From positions 10,437 through 74,436 of the forward strand of contig CAZKOT010000001.1 of the NCBI GenBank assembly GCA_964554475.1: a stretch of 64,000 nt of DNA, written 5' to 3'. Position 1 is the stretch's first letter. Each line of letters opens with the position of its first letter. The DNA comes from CAJKWP01 sp964554475 (GTDB lineage: Bacteria; Bacillota; Clostridia; Christensenellales; UBA1242). Below the pieces are notes generated by a model, which ran no database searches, had not been told where the DNA came from, and saw nothing but the letters and a program-made list of their open reading frames with translations. Shown in pieces: positions 30,332 through 38,618 of this stretch. The translations under genes were made by a program, and so were the position numbers.

Positions 30332-31300
30332 TCATTTTTTTTGTATTTTATTATTTTTTAAAAATGCTTCCAGTTTTTCAACCATAAAATCTAAATCATC
30401 CATATGACAAATTTCAAGTTTTAATGTGGGAGCATTATAACCTTTTAAATACCACAAAAAATGTTTTCTCAGGTGTAAATTAAGAAACTTATCATCATAT
30501 TTTGTTCTTAAAAGTCTAACATGCTCATTCAAGCAATTAATAAGAAGATTGCTTTGCTCATTAACTTTAATTTGTTTTTTTTCACTTTTTAAAATTGAAA
30601 AAATCCATGGTTTTCCAAGCGCACCACGAGCAAGTGAAACTCCATCAACTTTTGTTTCAAGCATTTTTTTATAACTAACTTCATCTACAATATCACCATT
30701 GCCAATAACAGGAATTTTTGTTGAGGTCTTAATTTTTGCAATTTCTTCATAATTTACTTTTCCACTATACATTTGTTGCCGAACTCTTCCATGAACCGTT
30801 AACAAACTGGCACCTGCATCTTCACAGGCACGTGCCACTTCACAGCCATTAATGCTTTTTTCATCAATACCAATGCGAATTTTTGCAGTAATAGGTTTTT
30901 TTGTTGCTCGAACGCAAGATGAAATAATTTTATAAATTTTATAAGGGTTTTTTAACAAAGCACTACCCTCACCATTATTAAAAATTTTTGGAGCAGGGCA
31001 ACCGAAATTTAAATCAAAAAAATCAAAATTTGAAAGCGCTTCAAGTTTTAAAACTTTTTCATAATCACTTTCATCATTTCCAAAAAGTTGAACTGCGGAG
31101 GGTTTTTCTTCGGGTAAACAAAAAAGCATATTCTCGGTCTTTTTGTTTTTATGCAATAGGGCCTTAACACTAATCATCTCAGTGTAAGAAAGATCTGCCC
31201 CAAATTTTCGGCAAATTGCACGAAAAGCAAAATCACCAACACCTGCCATAGGAGATAAAAAAATAGGATTTTTAAAAATAGATTTACCAATTTTAATCAT
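30332..31300 (-). CDS. dusB: tRNA-dihydrouridine synthase
   Basis: A flavin-dependent enzyme that reduces uridine to dihydrouridine in the tRNA D-loop, about 322 residues. Recognisable are the N-terminal IFLSPMAGVGDFAFR (FMN-binding, where relatives have LAPMAGVTD), the catalytic cysteine in NFGCPAPKI, the KIRIGID lysine strand, TVHGRVRQQMYSG, and IPVIGNGDIVD with the phosphate-binding LARGALGKPWIF. I chose the ATG at 31298-31300, where family similarity begins. A TTG at 31354 would add a hydrophobic 18-residue leader unlike the family, although AAAGGG precedes it. The chosen ATG has no ribosome binding site, but a promoter ends 6 bases before it, so the mRNA is probably leaderless. It stands alone between pgk and a divergent small operon. 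Confidence 0.92.
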   Translation of the reverse strand: MIKIGKSIFKNPIFLSPMAGVGDFAFRAICRKFGADLSYTEMISVKALLHKNKKTENMLFCLPEEKPSAVQLFGNDESDYEKVLKLEALSNFDFFDLNFGCPAPKIFNNGEGSALLKNPYKIYKIISSCVRATKKPITAKIRIGIDEKSINGCEVARACEDAGASLLTVHGRVRQQMYSGKVNYEEIAKIKTSTKIPVIGNGDIVDEVSYKKMLETKVDGVSLARGALGKPWIFSILKSEKKQIKVNEQSNLLINCLNEHVRLLRTKYDDKFLNLHLRKHFLWYLKGYNAPTLKLEICHMDDLDFMVEKLEAFLKNNKIQKK

Positions 31301-31306
31301 GAAATT

Positions 31307-31335
31307 ATTATATATTAAACACAAAAAAATAACAA
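31307..31335 (-). promoter_or_regulatory. promoter for a leaderless dusB transcript
   Basis: Minus strand: TTGTTA, 17-base spacer, TATAAT, then 6 bases to ATG. Transcription should begin at or within a base of the start codon. Confidence 0.65.
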
Positions 31336-31457
31336 AATTAAAAACGTATATCAACTATTTGCCCTTTCTCAATTTTTTTATAAAAAGTATAAAGTTTATA
31401 AACAATCATTCTCGCAAGAAAATTGCTATCTTTAAAATTATGCTAAAAAAATATCTG

Positions 31458-31486
31458 TTGACCTAGTTTTAATAATGCATTATAAT
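31458..31486 (+). promoter_or_regulatory. sigma-A type promoter
   Basis: TTGACC, 17-base spacer, perfect TATAAT, about 36 bases upstream of the leucine-rich protein gene start at 31523. Confidence 0.8.
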
Positions 31487-31522
31487 TTTTAAATCTAAGA
31501 ATAATTTCAAAGGAGAAAACTT

Positions 31523-32119
31523 ATGGCAGAATTATTTAAATATTATTATGACGGTTTAAGATTGACAGAAAAAGATTCTTTTTTTAAACTTGACAAAAAT
31601 TTGGCAAGTTTAATAATTACAAATTTGAATCAAGAAAGTTTGGGGAATTGCGTATGCTATTGCTGTTCAAATTTGGAAAATGTGGTTTTTCCCAAAAATT
31701 TAAAAAACGTTAAATTTGGAGCATTTTATGGTTGCGAATCATTAAAAGTGGCATTTTTCCAAGATGAATTAAAAGTTATTGGCGATTCTTCTTTTAAATT
31801 TTCTGGTTTAGAAATCCTAATTATACCTGAAAACATCTCAAGCATTGGAGAATCTGCGTTTCATGGCACACCACTTAAAATAATTGTTTTTGGAAATCAC
31901 ATTATTGATGTTTCAAAAGTGAATGACAAGAGAAAAATTACACTCGCTTACTTAAAAGAAAAAACAAAAACGGCCCCGAAACTTTCACTTGATGAACTAA
32001 ATTTAATTAATGATGCAAAGAAAGAATATTCTGAAAATCAAGAAAATAGTGTTAAAAAATTTGTTAACATATTAAAAAACTATAAAAATAAATCTTTAAA
32101 TAATTCAAAAGAATTTTAG
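31523..32119 (+). CDS. BspA-like leucine-rich repeat protein (LRR_5)
   Basis: A 198-residue protein with two to three LRR_5/BspA-type repeats around residues 35-115, of the form LENVVFPKNLKNVKFGAFYGC, LKVIGDSSFKFSGLEILIIP and ISSIGESAFHGTPLKIIVFG. No signal peptide or membrane helix is visible, so it is probably cytoplasmic, unlike most BspA proteins. The last 80 residues (from about 117) form a separate helical tail (KRKITLAYLKEKTKTAPKLS). This tail is also found in the next gene. AAAGGAG precedes the ATG and a good promoter lies just upstream. The two genes are 9 bases apart and clearly co-transcribed. The function is unknown; LRR_5 domains usually mediate protein binding. Confidence 0.78.
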   Translation: MAELFKYYYDGLRLTEKDSFFKLDKNLASLIITNLNQESLGNCVCYCCSNLENVVFPKNLKNVKFGAFYGCESLKVAFFQDELKVIGDSSFKFSGLEILIIPENISSIGESAFHGTPLKIIVFGNHIIDVSKVNDKRKITLAYLKEKTKTAPKLSLDELNLINDAKKEYSENQENSVKKFVNILKNYKNKSLNNSKEF

Positions 32120-32128
32120 GAGCGTAAA

Positions 32129-32530
32129 ATGGAAAGGTTAAACCATCGAGAAATTTTATCGCAAATTATTTTTGACGGAAAATCAATTCCAGAAGAAAGC
32201 GAAGTAATTGCTGATGGAAAAATTTTAATTATTCCCACTTCAATTGATTTTAATTATTCGAAAAAGAAATCTTTTCAAGAATGGAAAAAAATTAAACTGA
32301 TTATTTTTAATGATAGAATTATCAATGTCGAAAATAATCGCAAATCCTATTTGATGCTTGAATATTTTTTCGAAAGAATTAAAACTTCTCCAAAAATATC
32401 AAATTCGAAAATAAAAAAAATTCTTAATTTTATTAAAAATTTCCAAATAGAAAAAAGTAAGTTGGAAAAATTTGTTTCAAGGTTAGTTAACATAACAAAA
32501 GAATACGAAATGAAAATTATAATGAATTAA
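32129..32530 (+). CDS. hypothetical protein sharing the tail of its neighbour
   Basis: A 133-residue basic protein with no known motif. Its N-terminal 50 residues could be one worn LRR_5-like unit (IADGKILIIPTSIDFNYS). From KLIIFNDRIINVENNRKSYL to the end it parallels the C-terminal tail of the preceding protein (KIIVFGNHIIDVSKVNDKRK). Both then have a helical segment with KTSPKIS / KTAPKLS and a lysine-rich coil. The pair therefore looks like a duplication in which this copy lost most leucine-rich repeats. The ribosome binding site TAGGAG overlaps the end of the previous gene, which indicates translational coupling. It is soluble, with no signal peptide. Confidence 0.7.
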   Translation: MERLNHREILSQIIFDGKSIPEESEVIADGKILIIPTSIDFNYSKKKSFQEWKKIKLIIFNDRIINVENNRKSYLMLEYFFERIKTSPKISNSKIKKILNFIKNFQIEKSKLEKFVSRLVNITKEYEMKIIMN

Positions 32531-32537
32531 TTAAATT

Positions 32538-34133
32538 TTACGTTGACTTTTCCAAATTGTTTTTTTGCAATTTAAAATCTTTAAAATTCAAAATCCTAAA
32601 GACAAATAAAACTCCAAAATAAAAGATAACAGCCACTGAAACACAAAGTAAGCTTGAAAAAACATCATTATAATTTTTCATTAAATTTTTAATGCCCAAA
32701 ACAAGTAATCCCATTAAACAAGTTGCAATTAAGGGAATTAAAATATCTTTTAAATTCATTTCAATGCCAATTTTTTGTTTTAAAAAAAACATATTTAAAA
32801 CACACAAAAAACAGAAAGAAAAAACATTTGCAAGTGCCAAACCCACAATAGCAAATTTTGGAACTAAAACAAAAACTAAAACAACATTAACAACAAACAA
32901 TAAAATCAAATTTAAAAGTACTTTAAATTCTTGCCGTAAACACTGAAGTATAACGGTAGAAATTTGAGCAAGTGAAGTGAATAAAATTGAAAGGGACGAA
33001 ACTTGCATCAACTCGACCGAAAGGTCAAAAAATTCAAATGGAATTACTTTTGAAAAAGCAATATTTAAAATGTTGGGTGCTAAAAGTAAAATGCCAACAA
33101 CGCAAGGAAGGGTTAGAATCCATATCGTTTTAAAACATTTTCTAATAATATTTTTTGCCGAAGCAAAATTATTTTTTGCAACATGAAAACTTAATGAAGG
33201 AATTAAAATAATAGCAAGAGCGGTTGAAAAAATTGTGGGGAAATTAATTATTGAACCAACAATACCGGTTTCAATTCCAAATAAAGTTGTCGCAATTTCT
33301 TGACTAAATCCGCTTTTATTCAAAAGTTTTACAACACTAAATCCCTGAAATGCACTCATAAGGGGAATAAAAAGTGATGATAGAGTAAGAGTTAAAGTGA
33401 ATTTTAGCATACCTCTTATTTCACCTTTGCTTTCATTTTTTGAATTGTTAAAAATTTTTTGATTATTATTAAAGAGTTTTTCTTTATTATTTCCCGCTTC
33501 CCTTAACTCTTTACTTCTAAAAGTGTAAATGATGAGAAATAAAAAAGAAATTATTTCCGAAATTGCAAGGCCTAAAAATGCACCAAAAATTCCCCACTCT
33601 AAACCTTTTTTTGCAAATTCTGCTGATAAAAAAAGTCCAAAAAAAAGTTTAAAAATTACCTCTAAAACTTGAGAAAAAAAAGTCGGGAACATATTTTCGT
33701 ATCCTTGAAAAAGTCCTCGAAATGCAACAATCAAACACGAAAAAAATATTGTCGGTGCAAGAGCATAATAACTCCTATAAATAGTTTCTTCTCCCTGAAA
33801 GATTGCAAGACGTTTTGCAAAAAGTAAAAATGAAATTGCAAAAAGTGCTCCTATCAAAAAACATGCAAAAAAACCTATTAAAAAAAATCTTTTAATTTTT
33901 TGCTCTTGGTTATATGCTCTTGCAGAAGCAATGTATTTTGCCATTGCAGTTGGTAATCCCCCACTAACAAAAACAAGAAGAAAGGAGTAAACTGGAAAGA
34001 GTATTTGATAAATTCCAATACCATTTGCTCCCAAAATGTTTGCAAGAGGAATTTTATAAAAAGCACCAGCAAACTTACAAATAAATCCTCCTAAGGTTAA
34101 GAGAAAAGCATTTTTGAAAAATTGTTTTTTCAT
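32538..34133 (-). CDS. MurJ/SpoVB-like lipid II or polysaccharide flippase
   Basis: A 531-residue integral membrane protein of the MOP/MVF flippase superfamily with about 14 predicted helices. The N-terminus (FFKNAFLLTLGGFICKFAGAFYKIPLANILGANGIGIYQILFP) and SGGLPTAMAKYIA are typical of the SpoVB/YtgP/MurJ branch of Bacillota. Members move undecaprenyl-linked cell-wall precursors across the membrane, for the vegetative wall or the spore cortex. The length is normal for this branch. A soluble charged loop (about residues 208-235, rich in Asn and Lys) separates the two halves. No ribosome binding site is visible before the ATG. It converges on the small leucine-rich operon with 8 bases between stop codons. 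Whether it serves growth or spore cortex cannot be told from sequence alone. Confidence 0.88.
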   Translation of the reverse strand: MKKQFFKNAFLLTLGGFICKFAGAFYKIPLANILGANGIGIYQILFPVYSFLLVFVSGGLPTAMAKYIASARAYNQEQKIKRFFLIGFFACFLIGALFAISFLLFAKRLAIFQGEETIYRSYYALAPTIFFSCLIVAFRGLFQGYENMFPTFFSQVLEVIFKLFFGLFLSAEFAKKGLEWGIFGAFLGLAISEIISFLFLIIYTFRSKELREAGNNKEKLFNNNQKIFNNSKNESKGEIRGMLKFTLTLTLSSLFIPLMSAFQGFSVVKLLNKSGFSQEIATTLFGIETGIVGSIINFPTIFSTALAIILIPSLSFHVAKNNFASAKNIIRKCFKTIWILTLPCVVGILLLAPNILNIAFSKVIPFEFFDLSVELMQVSSLSILFTSLAQISTVILQCLRQEFKVLLNLILLFVVNVVLVFVLVPKFAIVGLALANVFSFCFLCVLNMFFLKQKIGIEMNLKDILIPLIATCLMGLLVLGIKNLMKNYNDVFSSLLCVSVAVIFYFGVLFVFRILNFKDFKLQKNNLEKST

Positions 34134-34296
34134 AAATTTAGTATTTGTTAAAAAAAAAGAAATATTTTAAATTTTTTTTATGTAAAAATTTTCAGTTTAA
34201 TAAATGATAAAAGAAAATACTGACTAAAAATTCTTTCAATGCAACGCTCAAGGTTTACCAAATCGTCTCTTTTTAAGTCTTTTTTCAATTTACCTA

Positions 34297-34325
34297 TTGA
34301 CAAGTAAAAAAATGAATATTATAAT
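34297..34325 (+). promoter_or_regulatory. consensus sigma-A promoter
   Basis: Perfect TTGACA, 17-base spacer, perfect TATAAT, 35 bases before the ATG at 34360. It is among the strongest promoters in the window. Confidence 0.9.
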
Positions 34326-34359
34326 ATACACATTTTAACCAAGAAGGAGGAATACTTTT

Positions 34360-34632
34360 ATGACAAAACGTGATGAAGATGTGATCATTTCAAAAGAAAC
34401 ACTTAGACGTCAATTAAATGCTTACAGAAGAAAAGTGAAAGCATGTGAAAAAATTGTTAAAAATTTTGCGGAGGACCCCACTTTTATTCTTTCTGCATCT
34501 GATTTAAGCATTTTTAATCCTGACACATTTGATTTAAAAGAACTTGCACATATTGATTTCAACAATAACTCAGAAGAATCTTTTGAACCAAAAAATGAAA
34601 TAGGTAGCAATTTGTTTGAACTAAATTTGTAA
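34360..34632 (+). CDS. small hypothetical protein with strong expression signals
   Basis: A 90-residue soluble protein that I do not recognise. The N-terminal half is basic and helical (ETLRRQLNAYRRKVKACEKIVKNF), and the C-terminal half is acidic (FDLKELAHIDFNNNSEESFEPKNE is split by a short loop). No membrane helix or cysteine cluster is visible. What stands out is its expression unit: a consensus promoter, an AAGGAGG ribosome binding site 8-9 bases before the ATG, and a strong terminator right behind it. It is therefore monocistronic and probably abundant. A DNA- or RNA-binding role is conceivable from the basic helix but is not shown. Confidence 0.72.
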   Translation: MTKRDEDVIISKETLRRQLNAYRRKVKACEKIVKNFAEDPTFILSASDLSIFNPDTFDLKELAHIDFNNNSEESFEPKNEIGSNLFELNL

Positions 34633-34650
34633 AAGACAACCAAAATAATT

Positions 34651-34688
34651 AATTCGCTCAAACCTTTCGTTTTGAGCGAATTTTTTTG
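34651..34688 (+). terminator. rho-independent terminator
   Basis: Stem ATTCGCTCAAA / TTTGAGCGAAT with an 8-base loop and seven T, 18 bases after the stop codon at 34632. Confidence 0.92.
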
Positions 34689-34840
34689 TTATAATTAAAA
34701 TAAAAATTTTTTTATTCATTCTTTATCCTAAAAAATTCAACCTTTTTCTAAAAATAGAAATAATCTTTCAAATTTCATATATGTCCTAAAAAACCCAACT
34801 TGTTAAACTATGCATATCACAAAAAAAGAGGTAATAAAAA

Positions 34841-35275
34841 ATGACAACAAATTCAGTAAAAATTAATCCAGTATTAAAAGGCAACCCAATAATAAGCGCT
34901 TTGCAAGCAAACAAACTTATTAAGTTTTTTGAGACAAAAAAAAATTGGAAACTTCCAAGTAATATGGAAGAAGGAATAAATCAACTTGAGGAGCACTATT
35001 TTTTTAAAGAGCACTCTTTAAAAGTTCATTTAATTAGAAATAAATTTGTAGAAAATAATGAAACTGAGATTGCTTGTAAATATGCTGATATATTAGATTT
35101 TTTAGCTTACACTGTAAAACGAACAGGTTTTTGCAAAATTTTATGGAAACAAATTTACGAATTAACAGGTCCCGAAATTTGCGAGCTTATGAAAACAAAA
35201 TTTTTAGAGGCAAAGCATAAATGCTCAAAAGCAGTAAAAAAATGTGAAGAAATTCTCACTGAACATGAGTTTTAA
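34841..35275 (+). CDS. hypothetical protein, 144 aa
   Basis: A 144-residue, mostly helical, soluble protein that I do not recognise. It has scattered cysteines (about residues 79, 98, 113, 126, 133) and a basic C-terminal helix (KFLEAKHKCSKAVKKCEEI). The central AFT-like segment ILDFLAYTVKRTGFCKILWKQ could pack as a hydrophobic helix but is too short for a membrane span. GAGGT lies 9 bases before the ATG. It has no obvious partner: the gene before it ends in a terminator and the gene after converges. Confidence 0.6.
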   Translation: MTTNSVKINPVLKGNPIISALQANKLIKFFETKKNWKLPSNMEEGINQLEEHYFFKEHSLKVHLIRNKFVENNETEIACKYADILDFLAYTVKRTGFCKILWKQIYELTGPEICELMKTKFLEAKHKCSKAVKKCEEILTEHEF

Positions 35276-35386
35276 CTAACTATTTAAATATTAGTTTAAA
35301 AATTTATTTGCTTTTTCAGAGCTTATCTGCTTTGAATTTTTTACAAACTTTATCACAAAAAGCAGAAGTAATTTCGTCTAAATTCT

Positions 35387-36163
35387 TTATAAATTTAAAC
35401 TTGCTACAAGTTCTCTATTTAAAATTATTGCTTGAATATAAGCATATTTTAACTGTGAAGAAAAAATACTACTTTGTTCACTTGCTTCAGAAATTAGTTT
35501 TTCAGTCATTGCTTCAAGTTCTATTATTTTTGTTCTAATTTTAATTATTTCATTGTTTAATTTATTATTAAAAGAATTATCAAATGATTTTTTAATTTCA
35601 TCAATATAATTTCTTTCTTCATTTACCAAAAGTTTACATTCCGTAAGTGATTTTATTGATGTGTCAAGTTCAATTGAAATATTATAAAGCTTTTTGAAAA
35701 TTTCTTTGAAAAGGTTAATTGAATTTGTCATTGTGATTTTTTCAGCAGATGAAAAATTCATATCGATTTTAATTTCGCCAATATCTATTTCAACAATTTC
35801 AGAATCAATTTTGTCATCACCTAATTTATCACGAACTTTAATAGCATCGTTTTCGTTTTCATAAGCGCTTGCTAAGATATAATACTGCTCTTCCTTTTTA
35901 AAAACGAAGCCGGCGCCACCTTTTTGTTTTATTTCCAAAGCAAAGTTGTCAGCACTTTCTTTTGAAAGCGTTTTATTAAGCGAAATTGCGTAAATTTTGT
36001 AAGAGGAAGATTTTGAACCTGTTGCATTTAAAAAAGCAAAATCTCCCAAAGTTAAAACACTTGAAAAAAGATCTGCCAAAACAAAAATTAATGCTAAAGA
36101 AACACAAATGGTTATTATGCCAAATATACCCATGCTTTTTGACACACCAACCTTGACACTCAT
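35387..36163 (-). CDS. membrane-anchored SPOR-like domain protein
   Basis: A 258-residue protein with an N-terminal membrane helix (about residues 12-34, IFGIITICVSLALIFVLADLF). It is followed by a SPOR-like domain around residues 52-115 (YKIYAISLNKTLSKESADNF, GGAGFVFKKEEQYYILASAY, NENDAIKVRDKLG). SPOR domains bind denuded peptidoglycan, so this is likely an extracytoplasmic wall protein active at septa or spores. The last 120 residues are helical and probably coiled-coil, with no amidase or other catalytic domain. I chose the ATG at 36161-36163, which has AAAGGAG 6 bases upstream, over an in-frame ATG 18 bases earlier. It lies divergently from groES-groEL. Confidence 0.75.
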   Translation of the reverse strand: MSVKVGVSKSMGIFGIITICVSLALIFVLADLFSSVLTLGDFAFLNATGSKSSSYKIYAISLNKTLSKESADNFALEIKQKGGAGFVFKKEEQYYILASAYENENDAIKVRDKLGDDKIDSEIVEIDIGEIKIDMNFSSAEKITMTNSINLFKEIFKKLYNISIELDTSIKSLTECKLLVNEERNYIDEIKKSFDNSFNNKLNNEIIKIRTKIIELEAMTEKLISEASEQSSIFSSQLKYAYIQAIILNRELVASLNL

Positions 36164-36539
36164 TAAGTTCTCCTTTAACATATTTCTATGCTAATCATTA
36201 AAAGTAAATGATTATTTTAAGATTTTTTGAAAATTAAAAAATTTCAAAAACATAAAAATTATATTTGTCTCGTTGACCTTTCTAAAAATATTTTGTTTCG
36301 ACAAACAAATCAAATTAAACTGTTTAAAATTTTTGACAAGAAAATTTTAAATGACTATAATTTTTATTATATATGGAAAAGTGGGAGAAAAAAAATAGAA
36401 AGAAAAGTTGAAATTTAATAATTTGTTATTAATATAAAAAATTAATTTATTTTATTTAAAAAACAAAATTTAATTATAACTCAACTTTCCTACTTTTTAT
36501 ATTCTACTTTTTACTTAATTTTATAATGGAGGAAAAAAA
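36164..36539. other. divergent intergenic region before groES
   Basis: 376 bases, very AT-rich. I looked for the CIRCE operator (TTAGCACTC, 9 bases, GAGTGCTAA) and for CtsR-type direct repeats and found neither. A possible 63-codon frame at 36227-36418 has no ribosome binding site and is left out. No promoter with both hexamers was convincing. Confidence 0.4.
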
Positions 36540-36827
36540 ATGAAACTAAAACCACTTTTTGACAGGGTTATAATAACCCCAAAACAACCAAACTCAAAAA
36601 CCGCAGGTGGGTTGATGCTACCTTCGGCAAATCAAGAGAAACAACAACTTGCAACCGTTGTTGCCGTTGGGGCGGGAGGAATTATTGACGGAAAAGAGGT
36701 TGTAATGCAATTAAAGGTTGGACAAAACGTCCTGTACTCAAAATATGCCGGCAGTGAATTTAAACTTGAAGACAAAGATTACATTATTATTAAACAAACA
36801 GATATTTTAGCAGTTGTGGAGGATTAA
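36540..36827 (+). CDS. groES: co-chaperonin GroES
   Basis: A 95-residue Cpn10 that caps the GroEL chamber. Conserved features are KPLFDRVIITP at the N-terminus, the mobile loop KTAGGLMLP (about 21-29), the VVAVGAGG strand, the roof/lid region, and the C-terminal KDYIIIKQTDILAVVE. Normal length. TGGAGG sits 8 bases upstream of the ATG. It forms an operon with groEL, whose start is 4 bases after the groES stop codon. Confidence 0.97.
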   Translation: MKLKPLFDRVIITPKQPNSKTAGGLMLPSANQEKQQLATVVAVGAGGIIDGKEVVMQLKVGQNVLYSKYAGSEFKLEDKDYIIIKQTDILAVVED

Positions 36828-36831
36828 AAAA

Positions 36832-38454
36832 ATGGCAAAACAAATTAAATATGGTGAAGATGCAAGAAAAGCATTGGAACGAGGGGTAAACATTTTAAGT
36901 GATACAGTAAAAATTACTTTAGGACCTAAAGGTCGAAATATTGTTTTAGATAAAAAATATGCAATTCCTTTAATCACGAATGACGGGGTAACAATTGCGA
37001 AAGAAATTGACCTCCCCGACCCTTTTGAAAACATGGGGGCACAACTTATTAAAGAAGCTTGCACAAAAACAAACGATGTTGCAGGAGACGGAACAACAAC
37101 TGCAGCAGTTTTAGCACAAGCAATAATACGTGAAGGCATAAAAAATTTTGCTGCAGGAGCAAATCCAATTGTTTTAAAAAAAGGAATTGACAAGGCTGTT
37201 GAAGTTGTTTCAAACAAGCTAAAAGAAATTTCAAAACCAATTGCTGATTCAAAATCAATTGCACAAGTTGCAAGTATTTCTGCTTCGGATGAAACAGTAG
37301 GTGAATTAATTGCACAAGCGATGAAAAAAGTTGGAAACGATGGAGTTATTACAATTGAAGAGAGTAAAACAATGAAAACCGAACTTTCAGTCGTTGAAGG
37401 GATGCAATTTGACAGAGGTTATCTTTCGGCTTATATGTGCACAAATATGGATAAAATGGAAGCAGTTCTTGAAAATCCGTATATATTAATTACCGACAAA
37501 AAAATTTCAGCAGTTCAGGATATTATTCCTCTTCTAGAAACCCTAGTTAAAACAGGAGAACGTCTTTTAATAATTGCAGATGAAATTGAGGGCGAAGCAC
37601 TAGCAATGCTTGTTTTAAACAAAATAAGAGGAACTTTTAATTGTGTTGCTGTCAAAGCTCCAAGTTTTGGCGATAAAAGAAAAGCAATGCTTGAGGATAT
37701 TGCAATATTAACTGGCGGAACAGTTATTTCTGAAGAGTTAGGTCTTGATTTAAAAGATACTCAAATTGAGCATTTGGGAAAAGCAAGACAAATTATTTCA
37801 AACAAAGATACAACTACAATCGTTGAAGGTGCAGGCGAGAAGGAAAAAATTAAAACGAGAATCAATCAAATAAAAATACACCTTGCAAACGAAACAAGTG
37901 ATTACGAAAAAGAAAAACTCAATGAAAGACTTGCAAAACTTGCCGGCGGTGTTGCAGTAATTAAAGTCGGGGCAGCAACTGAAGTTGAAATGAAAGATAA
38001 AAAGCTTAGGATTGAAGATGCTCTTTCAGCAACAAAAGCGGCAACAGCAGAAGGAGTTGTTCCTGGTGGTGGTATTGCAATTTTAAGAACTAAAAAAGAA
38101 CTTTTAAAACTAATTAACAAACTTGAAGGTGATGAAAAAACTGGAGCAGCAATAATTTTACGTGCTGTTGAAGAACCTGTCAGACAAATAGCAATAAATT
38201 CAGGTGTAGATGGCGGAGTTGTTGTCAACAATATTCTTTCAAACGAAAATCAAAATTACGGCTATGATGCACTTAACAACAAATATGTTGACCTGCTTCA
38301 AGCGGGAATAATAGACCCAACAAAAGTAACCCGTTCAGCACTAATAAATGCAGCAAGTGTTGCATCAACACTTTTAACAACAGAATGTTTAGTTACCGAA
38401 ATTCCCGAGAAAGAAGATCATAAACATGGGGTAATGGGCGAGTATGGTGAATAA
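36832..38454 (+). CDS. groEL: chaperonin GroEL
   Basis: A 540-residue Cpn60 that folds proteins in an ATP-driven double ring. Visible are the start MAKQIKYGEDARKALERG, the ATP site TLGPKGRNIVLDKKY and GDGTTTAAVLAQAI (catalytic Asp about 87), the apical-domain strands, and the C-terminal nucleotide loop VPGGGIAIL. The start ATG at 36832 is preceded by GTGGAGG; an in-frame GTG-type start 18 bases earlier is not needed. The usual C-terminal GGM repeat tail is missing; the protein ends HKHGVMGEYGE. It is followed by a strong terminator, so groES-groEL is a two-gene operon. Confidence 0.97.
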   Translation: MAKQIKYGEDARKALERGVNILSDTVKITLGPKGRNIVLDKKYAIPLITNDGVTIAKEIDLPDPFENMGAQLIKEACTKTNDVAGDGTTTAAVLAQAIIREGIKNFAAGANPIVLKKGIDKAVEVVSNKLKEISKPIADSKSIAQVASISASDETVGELIAQAMKKVGNDGVITIEESKTMKTELSVVEGMQFDRGYLSAYMCTNMDKMEAVLENPYILITDKKISAVQDIIPLLETLVKTGERLLIIADEIEGEALAMLVLNKIRGTFNCVAVKAPSFGDKRKAMLEDIAILTGGTVISEELGLDLKDTQIEHLGKARQIISNKDTTTIVEGAGEKEKIKTRINQIKIHLANETSDYEKEKLNERLAKLAGGVAVIKVGAATEVEMKDKKLRIEDALSATKAATAEGVVPGGGIAILRTKKELLKLINKLEGDEKTGAAIILRAVEEPVRQIAINSGVDGGVVVNNILSNENQNYGYDALNNKYVDLLQAGIIDPTKVTRSALINAASVASTLLTTECLVTEIPEKEDHKHGVMGEYGE

Positions 38455-38491
38455 CACGCAAATGATTATTCAATTAAAACAAAAAAATATT

Positions 38492-38522
38492 AAAGTCGTA
38501 GAAAATTATCTACGACTTTTTT
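38492..38522 (+). terminator. rho-independent terminator of groES-groEL
   Basis: Stem AAAGTCGTAGA / TCTACGACTTT with a loop of 8 bases and six T in the 3' arm and tail, about 40 bases past groEL. Confidence 0.9.
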
Positions 38523-38618
38523 AATTGCAAAATTTTATATTAATCATATTTTGGGGTATTGTCTTTGATTGTATGGTTTAATTTTTTTTCTTTAATCTTA
38601 ATAAAATTAATAAGTAAA

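Noticed and set aside
31301..31354. N-terminal extension of dusB from TTG 31354
   Set aside because: It would add a hydrophobic segment foreign to the family, and the -10 box of the leaderless promoter lies inside it.
36227..36418. Possible 63-codon gene before groES
   Set aside because: No ribosome binding site, very AT-rich composition and Lys/Ile/Phe/Asn-only content, as expected of random AT-rich sequence.
36164..36539. CIRCE heat-shock operator
   Set aside because: No TTAGCACTC/GAGTGCTAA pair or close variant is present.
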